From the NCBI RefSeq assembly GCF_000520515.1, contig NZ_KI914732.1, positions 99,832-135,510 on the forward strand: a stretch of 35,679 nt of DNA, given 5' to 3'. Made by a program: the position numbers and the translations under genes. The notes beneath the pieces are model-generated. The model made no database searches. It was not told where the DNA came from and saw only the letters and a list, made by a program, of their open reading frames with translations. Numbering within the stretch: the stretch's first letter is position 1; every line of letters begins with the position of its first letter. Below, in pieces: positions 1 through 7,266 of this stretch. This stretch comes from Arthrobacter sp. H20 (GTDB lineage: Bacteria; Actinomycetota; Actinomycetes; Actinomycetales; Micrococcaceae).

Positions 1-84
1 GAGTGAATGGCCTTTTATCCGCCTCCCGCCGAGCCACTCTGCAGGCCAGCCAGGGTGGAACCACTGGTAGAAGAGGGAGCATGG

Positions 85-906
85 ATGTCTGCTGGGGAAA
101 ACAATAGGATCGCGGATACCGCCGAGAACATCTCCGATGGTGTGGCACTGGACGTCGCAGCAAGTTTCGGGTTCGCTGTGCTGGCAGTTGTGCATATCCT
201 GATTGGCGTTATTGCTCTGCAGGTGGCGTTCGGTGGGACCGGCCAGGCCGAGCCCACCGGGGCGCTAGAGCAGTTGTCTTCCGGCACCGCGGGGCCGTGG
301 ACCATGTGGGCAAGTGCACTGGGCTGTGCTGGCCTGGCCCTCTGGCAGCTCAGTGAGGCAACGCTTCGTCCGCGTCGGAAGCCAGCGGGGAAGCGTCTTG
401 AAAAGGCCGTCTCCTCCGGGTCGCTGGCGATCACCTACGGCTTCATGGCGGCGACAATGGCGAGATTTGCCTTGGGGGATGGCCCAGACTCGAGCGAGTT
501 CACACGGGGTTTCACCACTGCAATGATGGCTCACCCGCTGGGCCTGATCGTTGTCTTCGCTGTGGGCGGGACGGTGCTGGGGATTGGCGGCTACTTTGTG
601 GTGAAAGGGGTGCGAAGAACTTTCAGACCCGAACTGCAGCACTTTGAGGACTCGCGTCGAGGTGCCATCATCGATGCGCTCGGCATGCTGGGGCGTGTGG
701 CCAAGGGTGTTGCGCTGATTCTGATGGGTTTACTCTTTGTCCTCGCCGCCGCTACCAATCAGCCGTCACAGTCGACGGGCCTGGACGGTGGTCTCAAAGC
801 CCTTCAGGACCACCCGTTTGGCAACGTGGTCCTAGTTGCCATCGCCGTGGGCCTGATCTCTTACGGACTCTTTGCCATCATCCGGGCCAGATTCGGGCGA
901 ATGTAA
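85..906 (+). CDS. DUF1206 six-helix membrane protein
   Basis: Integral membrane protein of 273 residues that matches the actinobacterial DUF1206 family; its biochemical role is unknown. Six hydrophobic segments can be read as three two-helix repeats: about residues 27-48, 70-90, 112-128, 150-175, 200-220 and 240-262. The third and fifth segments are followed by basic residues. The ATG at 85 is preceded by an AGAGGGA Shine-Dalgarno about 8 nt upstream; an in-frame ATG at 7 would add a proline-rich stretch unlike the family, so I prefer 85. It is convergent with the SDR gene that ends at 919, with only 12 nt between stops. Family assignment is fairly sure; function is not. Confidence 0.85.
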   Translation: MSAGENNRIADTAENISDGVALDVAASFGFAVLAVVHILIGVIALQVAFGGTGQAEPTGALEQLSSGTAGPWTMWASALGCAGLALWQLSEATLRPRRKPAGKRLEKAVSSGSLAITYGFMAATMARFALGDGPDSSEFTRGFTTAMMAHPLGLIVVFAVGGTVLGIGGYFVVKGVRRTFRPELQHFEDSRRGAIIDALGMLGRVAKGVALILMGLLFVLAAATNQPSQSTGLDGGLKALQDHPFGNVVLVAIAVGLISYGLFAIIRARFGRM

Positions 907-918
907 CCCTGAAACGCG

Positions 919-1680
919 CTAGAACTGGATGCCCCGCGACAGCCCGCCATCGACCAGAATGTTGGCGCCGGTGGTCCGGCTGGATCGTGGGCTCGCAACG
1001 AAGACCACGGTGTCAGCGACCTCCTGCGGTGTACCCATCCGGTGCGTTGGATTCAGGCCCATCGCGATGCCGTACAACTCAGGGTTACCCTGCTCAATGC
1101 TCTCCCACACCCCACCCTCATGGAAGGTGTTGCCAGGGGAGACCGTGTTGGCGCGGATACCTTTCTCGGCGAGCTGGAACGCCAAACCGGCCATGTACGC
1201 GATGAGAGCCGATTTCACTGTGCCGTAGGGGCCGGACGCAAAGTCCACCTCGCGGCCCGAGACGCTTGAGATCGCGATGATCGATGCGGCACTGCTCTGC
1301 TGCAGGTGGGGCAGTGCAGCCTTGACCAGCCTGACAGTTCCCATCAGATCTACCCTGAGGGAGGCTTCCCAGTTCTCGTCGGTATCGGGGATGGCCAGCG
1401 CGCTGACGTTGCTGACCACGATGTCGATCCCGCCGAACATCGACGCGGAATCACTGACCCATCGGACCACGGCGTCGGCGTCGCCCATGTCCATCGCGGT
1501 GCCCGAGATGCGGCCGCTGCTGCCATCCAGTGCGGCTTCAGTGGCGTCGATTTCGGTGGGGTTGCGCGCGCAGAACCCCACGTTGGCCCCCTCCGCCGCA
1601 AAGGATTCGACGATTGCGCGGCCAATACCTTTGGTGCCGCCGGTTACCAGGGCGGTCAGTCCAGCCAACTGCAGGTCCAT
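919..1680 (-). CDS. SDR family oxidoreductase
   Basis: Classical short-chain dehydrogenase/reductase of 253 residues, cytosolic, NAD(P)-dependent. The cofactor motif TGGTKGIG is at residues 13-20, the catalytic serine at 138-139, and YxxxK has Y152 and K156. The C-terminal ILVDGG motif is typical of the family. It is the second gene of an operon: the upstream acetamidase-like gene stops 9 nt before this ATG, and its stop codon is embedded in the AGGAG ribosome site, so the two are probably translationally coupled. The substrate cannot be read from sequence. The usual NNAG is replaced by SNVSA, a common variant. Confidence 0.9.
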   Translation of the reverse strand: MDLQLAGLTALVTGGTKGIGRAIVESFAAEGANVGFCARNPTEIDATEAALDGSSGRISGTAMDMGDADAVVRWVSDSASMFGGIDIVVSNVSALAIPDTDENWEASLRVDLMGTVRLVKAALPHLQQSSAASIIAISSVSGREVDFASGPYGTVKSALIAYMAGLAFQLAEKGIRANTVSPGNTFHEGGVWESIEQGNPELYGIAMGLNPTHRMGTPQEVADTVVFVASPRSSRTTGANILVDGGLSRGIQF

Positions 1681-1689
1681 GGGGTTCTC

Positions 1690-2688
1690 CTAAAGGTTGA
1701 TGCTGCGGCGACGCAGCTCATCGTGCAGCCCATCAAAAGCATGCACTCGGGGAAATAGATTCTTGGCGGCCTTCACCACCACGCTGTAGTTGGCATCCAC
1801 CGCGTTGGCGATGGGCGCCAGAGCCGTCTGGGTGAGCAACTGGTAAGCGTCCATCTGATGCAGCCCGAAGAGTTCCTCGAACCACCTCACCATTTCCACC
1901 TGACCGATTCGCCAGGAATCCTCCATGGGCCTGGAGGAACCAACGGCCATCCAGTGACTATCGCTTTCCAGCCTGGGCCAAGCCGGTGCCCCACCCTTGA
2001 TGAGCTCGACGATGATGGTTGAATTCATGGCGCCCTCGACGGCTGTACCACACGCTTCGCCTTCGCCCTGCCGGTAATGGCCGTCTCCGATGGAGAACAG
2101 GGCGCCCTCAACGTTCACTCCCAGATAGACGGTGGTTCCGGCTTTCACCTCGGGTGAGTCCATGTTGCCCCCGAAGCGCTCGGGGACCAGGGAGGAGCGC
2201 ACTTCGCCGCCCGGCGGAGCTACCCCAATGGTGCCGAGCATTGGTTCGAGTGGCAGCGCTAGTTCGAATCCTGTGTGTCTCGCCTGGAACCCAACCGTCT
2301 GCCGTGCGGTGTCGACGTCATAAATCCAGGTTGTATCCGGCAGGGGCTCCTGTAGTAAAGCCGTCCGATCAGTGCTGGTCAACCCGCCGAAGAAGGGGAT
2401 GGTGGCGGACGCGCCCCACGATCGGGCAGGACTGAGGTCCACAATGTGGATGGCGAGGGTGTCGCCGGGCTCCGCCCCTGCCACATAAAAGGGACCGGTC
2501 TGTGGGTTCACGAACCGGAGGTCCACCTTCTCGCTCGACAGGTCATCGACACTGGTGAGCGCGTGGTTAAAGGCGTCTTCTGACCAGAGCTTCAACACCC
2601 TTCCGGGCTGGACGGTCATGACCGGCGCGGCGCCACCGAACGTGTAAACGAGCTGATCCCGGGTCGGCGTGTACTCAACTGCATCCAT
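1690..2688 (-). CDS. acetamidase/formamidase family protein
   Basis: Protein of 332 residues that matches the FmdA/AmdA family, cytosolic zinc-dependent hydrolases of short amides such as formamide or acetamide. The family signature is seen in GDGHYRQGEGEACGTAVE and in the conserved tail around SHWMAVGSSRPMEDS. Length agrees with short-type family members (about 300-410 residues). It is the first gene of an operon with the SDR downstream. The ATG at 2688 has no Shine-Dalgarno but sits 6 nt after a TAGCAT -10 box with a TTGTCA -35 at 17-nt spacing, suggesting a leaderless mRNA. Many members of this family have unproven substrates, so amide hydrolysis is inferred. Confidence 0.88.
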   Translation of the reverse strand: MDAVEYTPTRDQLVYTFGGAAPVMTVQPGRVLKLWSEDAFNHALTSVDDLSSEKVDLRFVNPQTGPFYVAGAEPGDTLAIHIVDLSPARSWGASATIPFFGGLTSTDRTALLQEPLPDTTWIYDVDTARQTVGFQARHTGFELALPLEPMLGTIGVAPPGGEVRSSLVPERFGGNMDSPEVKAGTTVYLGVNVEGALFSIGDGHYRQGEGEACGTAVEGAMNSTIIVELIKGGAPAWPRLESDSHWMAVGSSRPMEDSWRIGQVEMVRWFEELFGLHQMDAYQLLTQTALAPIANAVDANYSVVVKAAKNLFPRVHAFDGLHDELRRRSINL

Positions 2689-2694
2689 TACTGG

Positions 2695-2723
2695 ATGCTA
2701 TGTCCGGGGTGCGCAACTGACAA
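2695..2723 (-). promoter_or_regulatory. promoter of the acetamidase-SDR operon
   Basis: On the minus strand, TTGTCA (2723-2718) and TAGCAT (2700-2695) are separated by exactly 17 nt. The start codon begins 6 nt after the -10 box, so the transcript would start at or next to the ATG. No ribosome site is visible, consistent with leaderless translation. Confidence 0.6.
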
Positions 2724-2783
2724 GGGTGCGCCCTTTTTTGGGTTGGGCCGGGCGGCCCGGGCCCCACCCGGATCGTTCGTGGG

Positions 2784-3192
2784 GATGTTGGGCTGAGGAC
2801 GGCGAACGTCGAGGATGTGCCTGCAATCGTCCGGCTGCTCGCTGATGATCCACTAGGCCTAACCCGGGACAGAATCGACGACGGCGAGCCGCTGCGGCCT
2901 TACCTCTCTGCCCTAGCGGCTATCGATACGAACCCATCGCATCTCCTCGTGGTCGCCACTGTCGACGCCGCGGTCGTTGGAACCCTCCAACTCAGTGTCC
3001 TGCCCGGCATGGCCCGACGCGGGGCTCTTCGCGCGCGGATCGATGATCACCTGGGTGATTGAGGAGGCGGAACGGCAAGATTGCCGGCTTGTCCAGCTCA
3101 CCAGCGACAAGTCCCGGGTTGACGCTCACCGTTTCTATGCGCGGTTGGGTTTAATAGCGTCCCATGAAGGGTTCAAATTTCGTTGTAGTTGA
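2784..3192 (+). pseudogene. GNAT N-acetyltransferase, broken by deletion/frameshift
   Basis: Two halves of one GNAT-like acetyltransferase lie in different frames. The N-terminal half (to about 3040) reads VEDVPAIVRLLADDPLG and continues through VVGTLQLSVLPGMARRG. The C-terminal half (from about 3034, shifted by one) reads MITWVIEEAERQDCRLVQL, then TSDKSRVDAHRFYARLGL. The part that should join them is missing: in intact relatives about 15 residues, including the acetyl-CoA-binding R/QxxGxG/A loop, lie between the ARIE-like strand and the IxWAIxEA helix. A small deletion therefore removed motif A and changed the frame. The start is unclear; no good ATG or ribosome site precedes it. Non-functional as an acetyltransferase in this reading. 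Confidence 0.75.
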
Positions 3193-3299
3193 AATCGGCG
3201 TAAAAACGGTCAGGACCGGTTCGATCGGATCGTCATCGGTACCGCGAAGGTCCAACACGACGCGATAGCTGACAGTAGTGATCCTGGTATCCGAATCGA

Positions 3300-3953
3300 T
3301 TAGGGGGTGGGCGGTTGGGAGATGGTGTACGCCGTGCGGGAGTTGATCCATGCCGCAGCGCCGTCCACTTCCGAGGGGTGCACTCCGTGCCCGCCCTCGC
3401 GGAGGGTCTGGTGAACGTCGGAGCCAGCGTTATCCAGCACTGATTTCAGCCGTGCCACACTGTCCAGCGGCGCCATTGCGTCCGTTTCTCCGTTGAAGAG
3501 CGCGACGGCGGTGTCCGCCAGATCGCCGTCGGCGGATCGCTCTCCCAGCGGATACATCCCGGAGAACGCGACCACGTCGGTCAGGACCCGCGGATGCAAT
3601 AGCACGGTGGCCAGGGCGATGTTCGCGCCGTTGGAGAATCCGACGGCGATGATCTTTCGATCAGTCAGGCTGTAGTGTTCCTGCGCCCAGCTGATGAAGT
3701 CGGCGAGTTCACCCGCGCGGCGAACGACGTCGTCGACGTCAAACTGGCCCTCGCCAAACCTCCTGAACCACCGGTTCATTCCCTGTTCCTGCACGGGTCC
3801 CCGGGGTGACAGGTAGCCGGCGCCGGGAGCGAGGCGCTCAGCCAGCGGCAGCAGGTCATGTTCAGTGCCGCCAGTGCCATGGAGGAGCAGCAGGACCGGG
3901 CTGCCGGAAGTACCTGCGTCGTAAAGGTGTGTCCATTGTTCGCTGGTGTTCAT
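3300..3953 (-). CDS. alpha/beta-hydrolase carboxylesterase (MhqD/YpfH-like)
   Basis: Cytosolic serine esterase of 217 residues in the phospholipase/carboxylesterase family. HGTGG near residues 25-29 forms the oxyanion region, the nucleophile is S107 in GFSNG, and the remaining triad fits D158 (ETDAMAP) and H189 (GGHGVHP). The ATG at 3953 lies 8 nt after the stop of the ring-cleaving dioxygenase gene, and the GGAG ribosome site overlaps that stop, so the pair is one operon. Bacillus subtilis MhqE (ring-cleaving dioxygenase) and MhqD (carboxylesterase) form the same pair and act in resistance to quinones and methylhydroquinone; a similar role here is inferred from the arrangement. Confidence 0.88.
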   Translation of the reverse strand: MNTSEQWTHLYDAGTSGSPVLLLLHGTGGTEHDLLPLAERLAPGAGYLSPRGPVQEQGMNRWFRRFGEGQFDVDDVVRRAGELADFISWAQEHYSLTDRKIIAVGFSNGANIALATVLLHPRVLTDVVAFSGMYPLGERSADGDLADTAVALFNGETDAMAPLDSVARLKSVLDNAGSDVHQTLREGGHGVHPSEVDGAAAWINSRTAYTISQPPTP

Positions 3954-3961
3954 GGTGACTC

Positions 3962-4939
3962 CTAGCTCAGGAAGGTGGCGATGGACGGGTTGTTTTCCGC
4001 CGGCACGTTGATCTTGGCAACCGCGTTGGAGATGGTGTCCCGGTTGGGCTCGAGCCATGGTGGCAGCTTCAGGGAACGGCCCAGCTCGAGCAGCGGCTCG
4101 TCGATGTCGAAGCCCGGAGTGTCGGTGGCAATTTCCAACAGGGTTCCGCCGGGCTCCCGGAAGTAGATCGAGGTGAAGTACTGGCGGTCCAGGATGGCCG
4201 TCACGGCGTACCCGCGGTCGGCCAGTTCCTGCCGCCAGAGCTCCTGGGTGGCTTGATCGGGCACTCGGAAGGCGATGTGGTGGACCGTTCCACCAGCAAC
4301 GAGCCCGCGCTCGCCCCGGGGATCGGTGACGATGTCAACGACCGTGCCTGGCTCGCCGTTGTGGGTGCTGAGCCGATACCTGCGGTCGGTTTCACTCAGC
4401 ACGTTCATGCCCAGGTCGCGGGTGAACGTCTCGAGGCTGGCGGTAGGGTCCTGAACGGTGAGTACCGACGAGTGCTGGCCACGGACCGCGTACTCGGCCG
4501 GAACGGACGCGGAGTCCCACGGGTTGCGGGGGTCAGACAACGACGACGCCACCAGGTCAATCTGGAGGCCGTCCGGATCGCGCAACGACAGGCGCTCTTC
4601 CTCGGAGGAGGCGCGGGTGATGGTCGAGTTAACGCCGATGGCCTTGAAGTGCTTCTGCCACCAGCCGAGGGTGCCCTGGGGGACAGAGAACGCAGTGGTG
4701 GTGGACTGTCCGCTGCCGACCTTGCCGCTGCGAATCCCCTGCCAGGGGAAGAAGGTGAGAAGCGACCCGGGGCGGCCGGCTTCGTCGCCATAGTAGAGGT
4801 GATAGGTGCCTGGATCGTCAAAGTTCACTGTCTTCTTGACCAGCCGCAAGCCCAGGCCTTTGATGTAGAAGTCGATGTTCTTCTGGGGGTCACCCGCGAT
4901 CGCGGTGACGTGGTGGAGCCCTTCGGTTTGTGCAGTCAC
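3962..4939 (-). CDS. VOC family ring-cleaving dioxygenase (MhqE/LinE-like)
   Basis: Cytosolic protein of 325 residues with two vicinal-oxygen-chelate domains: about 8-140 starting LHHVTAIAGDPQKN, and about 155-300 including HHIAFRVPD. Candidate metal ligands are the His pair H9/H10, a His in the GTVHHIAF strand and the Glu in GTLLEIATD, as in the type I extradiol fold. The family opens hydroquinone-type rings with Fe(II). The chosen GTG at 4939 follows an AGGAGG box at 5-nt spacing; upstream in-frame codons have no family similarity. The gene is first in an operon with the esterase. No MarR-type MhqR homologue is adjacent, so its regulation here is not visible. Confidence 0.88.
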   Translation of the reverse strand: MTAQTEGLHHVTAIAGDPQKNIDFYIKGLGLRLVKKTVNFDDPGTYHLYYGDEAGRPGSLLTFFPWQGIRSGKVGSGQSTTTAFSVPQGTLGWWQKHFKAIGVNSTITRASSEEERLSLRDPDGLQIDLVASSLSDPRNPWDSASVPAEYAVRGQHSSVLTVQDPTASLETFTRDLGMNVLSETDRRYRLSTHNGEPGTVVDIVTDPRGERGLVAGGTVHHIAFRVPDQATQELWRQELADRGYAVTAILDRQYFTSIYFREPGGTLLEIATDTPGFDIDEPLLELGRSLKLPPWLEPNRDTISNAVAKINVPAENNPSIATFLS

Positions 4940-5165
4940 AACTTCCTCCTCGGTAGATCCAGCGCCCGACGCCGGTATATAGATGCAAACGCATGCACTA
5001 TCGGAATTGTTCCCGGCGTGTTTGCGAGGAGCTCCGGGGCGGGGTCCGCCGCTTGCACCCGGCATGTCTTGGCCTTGGGGCCGCTTTTTGTGACCGGTCG
5101 CAGGGGTTGTCCACATATCCCCTCTATTGGTGGTGGCAAGGCGTCGGGTTGGGCATCCTGTTGCC

Positions 5166-6107
5166 ATGACTTCTCTGGACTGGCTGGATCGACAGGACCT
5201 GTGGTTGACCTGTGAGCTCGCGCGCCAAGGGTTGACCACCGCTAACATCGACGCTTTAGTGCGTCGCGGCCAGCTGGTTCGTGTACGGCGTGGCTGTTAC
5301 CAATGCATCAAGGAGTGGAACAAATTGTCGCCGGCCGGGAAGGGTTTGCTGCGGGTGTATGCGCATCGCGCGGTTGGTGCCTACCTAGGCAATGAAAGTC
5401 CGGTGTATAGCCATACCTCTGCTGCCCGATTGCACGGAACGTTCCTGCTGAACCCAGATTCCTTGATTCATATCACTCAGTCATCGAGTGTTTCGCCGAC
5501 GAGCCATGCTCGTGATGTGCGTAAGCATCAGGGGTGGTTGTCAGCTTCCGAGGTGACACTGAAATCGGGCGTCCTTGTTACCACCCTGGAGCGCACGGCG
5601 GTGGACTGCTCGAGGATCTTTCAGTACCGGCGGGCGCTCGTCACCACTGAGCATGCGCTGAGGCTGGGTGCGGATCGAACGCAGATGCGACATATTGTCG
5701 AAGCGCTCGCCAACCATAAGGGCGTCGGGAATGCGCGGAGAGTCCTGGCTAACGCCAGTCAGCTATCGGAGTCTCCCGGCGAGACCCTATGCCTGGATAT
5801 CCTGCGATCCTTGCGGATACCCTTGCCCGACCAGCAGGTCTGTGTGTCCAGTCGACTGGGGGACTACCGGCTGGACTTTGCTTGGCGGGAGTTGAAGGCC
5901 GCACTGGAGTTCGATGGCAGGGTCAAGTACTTCGCCTATGAGCCCACGGACAGAGTCCTTTTTGAAGAGCGGCGACGCGAGAAGGCCCTGGCCGAGGAGG
6001 GATGGACATTTCTGCGGATCGAATGGGCTGATCTCTTCAAGGAGGCCGATCTCAGGGAACGCGTTATGGTGCACCTCCGCCGGGCTGAAGCCCGCCTCGC
6101 GGCCTAG
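5166..6107 (+). CDS. AbiEi-type antitoxin domain fused to DUF559 nuclease-like domain
   Basis: Protein of 313 residues. The N-terminus (about 1-50) looks like the winged-helix domain of AbiEi-family antitoxins, with LVRRGQLVRVRRGCY typical of it. The middle (about 60-200) is the AbiEi-like linker, with TTLERTAVDCSR. The C-terminus (about 210-300) resembles DUF559/Vsr-like endonucleases: ESPGET, then D237 in YRLDFAW, E248/D250 in ALEFDG, and EERRREKALAEEGW followed by FLRIEW. Such fusions are common in actinobacteria and have no proven function. There is no AbiEii nucleotidyltransferase toxin beside it, so it is an orphan. Codon use looks less GC-rich than its neighbours, hinting at horizontal transfer. 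No strong ribosome site precedes the ATG. Confidence 0.82.
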   Translation: MTSLDWLDRQDLWLTCELARQGLTTANIDALVRRGQLVRVRRGCYQCIKEWNKLSPAGKGLLRVYAHRAVGAYLGNESPVYSHTSAARLHGTFLLNPDSLIHITQSSSVSPTSHARDVRKHQGWLSASEVTLKSGVLVTTLERTAVDCSRIFQYRRALVTTEHALRLGADRTQMRHIVEALANHKGVGNARRVLANASQLSESPGETLCLDILRSLRIPLPDQQVCVSSRLGDYRLDFAWRELKAALEFDGRVKYFAYEPTDRVLFEERRREKALAEEGWTFLRIEWADLFKEADLRERVMVHLRRAEARLAA

Positions 6108-6128
6108 CTCGTCCGCCGCCGAGCCGCC

Positions 6129-6159
6129 AGAAACGGCCCTTGCTGCCGCGGCAGTTTCT
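6129..6159 (+). terminator. possible terminator after the AbiEi-DUF559 gene
   Basis: Arms AGAAAC (6129-6134) and GTTTCT (6154-6159) flank a GC-rich interior 22 nt after the stop codon. The outer stem is only 6 bp with a short U tract within its 3' arm, so this is tentative. Confidence 0.3.
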
Positions 6160-6203
6160 ACGACGGATCTGTTGACCGCCCAGCCCCAACCGGCCTAGCA
6201 TTT

Positions 6204-6220
6204 CATCCGATAAAAGGATG
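6204..6220 (+). promoter_or_regulatory. inverted repeat upstream of hyi
   Basis: CATCC-N7-GGATG lies about 40 nt before the hydroxypyruvate isomerase start, in a locally AT-rich patch (GATAAAA between the arms). It could be an operator; no regulator gene is adjacent to name it. Confidence 0.3.
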
Positions 6221-6259
6221 CTTCCGCATTACGGGATGACTAGTGAACCAGGATCGCCA

Positions 6260-7054
6260 ATGACCTACACAGTTAACTGCTCGATCCTCCTCCCTGAACT
6301 GCCGCTGCTGGAGCGGCCGGCCGCTGCGAAGGATGCTGGGTTCGATGCCGTCGAATTTTGGTGGCCCTTCCCCATTTCGACCCCGTCCCCGTCACAGGTC
6401 CAGCAATTTGAGGATGCCATCACCAATGCAGGAGTCCAGCTAACAGGACTTAACTTCAGCGCCGGGGACATGCCGGGTGGAGACCGCGGCCTGGTCTCGT
6501 GGCCAGATCGCAGCGAGGAGTTTCGTGCCAACCTTTCAGTAGTTGTCGGCATCGGGGAACGACTGGGCTGCAAACACTTCAATGCCCTTTACGGCAACCG
6601 GATCGACGGCGTGAGCGCCGAGGAGCAAGACGCACTTGCCATCGACAACCTGATCCTCGCTGCGCAGGCGGTCTCTGCGATTGATGGAACAGTTCTTCTG
6701 GAACCGGTCAGCGGTGCGGACCGGTACCCTCTGAAGACCGCGCAGGATGCCCTGGACGTGATCGCGAAAGTGCAGGCGCGCGGCGTCAACAACATCAAGC
6801 TTCTTGCCGATTTCTATCACCTGTCCGTGAACGGCGATGACGTCGGTGCGGTCATCGACGCCCACGCCCAGGACTTCGGGCATATCCAGATCGCGGATGC
6901 TCCCGGTCGCGGCGCCCCCGGCACCGGGAATCTCCCACTGCCCGACTGGATTGAGCGCAGCCGCGCCCTCGGCTACCAGGGCCCGATTGGCCTCGAGTAC
7001 AAGGCTTCCGCCGCAAAAGCATTCGCCTGGGTCACCACCGCAAGCGTCAAGTAA
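6260..7054 (+). CDS. hyi: hydroxypyruvate isomerase family TIM-barrel protein
   Basis: Cytosolic TIM-barrel isomerase of 264 residues, matching Hyi, which interconverts hydroxypyruvate and tartronate semialdehyde in glyoxylate metabolism. The N-terminus TVNCSILLPELPLLERPAAA and AGFDAVEFWWPF are characteristic. Candidate metal/catalytic residues are the Glu in LLEPVSGADRYPLK, the Asp/His in LLADFYHLS, and the Glu in IGLEYKA. Family length is about 260, supporting the ATG at 6260 over one at 6218; an AGGA box lies 5-9 nt upstream. The next gene is glycerate kinase, supporting a glyoxylate/glycerate route. Tartronate semialdehyde reductase, which usually lies between them, is missing. Confidence 0.85.
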   Translation: MTYTVNCSILLPELPLLERPAAAKDAGFDAVEFWWPFPISTPSPSQVQQFEDAITNAGVQLTGLNFSAGDMPGGDRGLVSWPDRSEEFRANLSVVVGIGERLGCKHFNALYGNRIDGVSAEEQDALAIDNLILAAQAVSAIDGTVLLEPVSGADRYPLKTAQDALDVIAKVQARGVNNIKLLADFYHLSVNGDDVGAVIDAHAQDFGHIQIADAPGRGAPGTGNLPLPDWIERSRALGYQGPIGLEYKASAAKAFAWVTTASVK

Positions 7055-7266
7055 GAACCACCACCATGAAATACGTTGCAGGCGGAACGAGGTGCGCCTC
7101 AAGCTCATGATCTGGGACGGCGCGATGGTAATCATCGCTCCGACGGCCAGGTTAGCTCCCCTCCCAGGTCAAACCGCTGCAGCATCAGGAGACTGAACCA
7201 TCACTCGACCTACTTCAGCGTGCCTTGCGCCACCAGTAAAGTAGCCACCAGTGGTGTAATGGCCGT
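7055..7266. other. 212-bp gap where a reductase gene might be expected
   Basis: No recognisable gene lies between hyi and glycerate kinase. A 14-codon reading frame beginning MKYVAGG starts at 7066 and stops quickly. Near the downstream gene, CACCA-G-TGGTG (7246-7256) is a perfect inverted repeat, and its half site CACCAGT also occurs at 7231-7237; this may be an operator for the kinase gene. The 5' part could be a scar of a lost gene, but I cannot align it to any family. Confidence 0.35.

Noticed and set aside
2740-2766. GC-rich GGGTTGGGCCGGGCGG... region near a T6 run as a terminator
   Set aside because: The T run precedes the stem on the plus strand and no plus-strand gene ends there; judged chance in GC-rich DNA.
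4253-5215. Long plus-strand frame opposite the ring-cleaving dioxygenase
   Set aside because: It is antisense to a clearly recognised gene, with arginine/glycine/valine-rich shadow composition and no domain.
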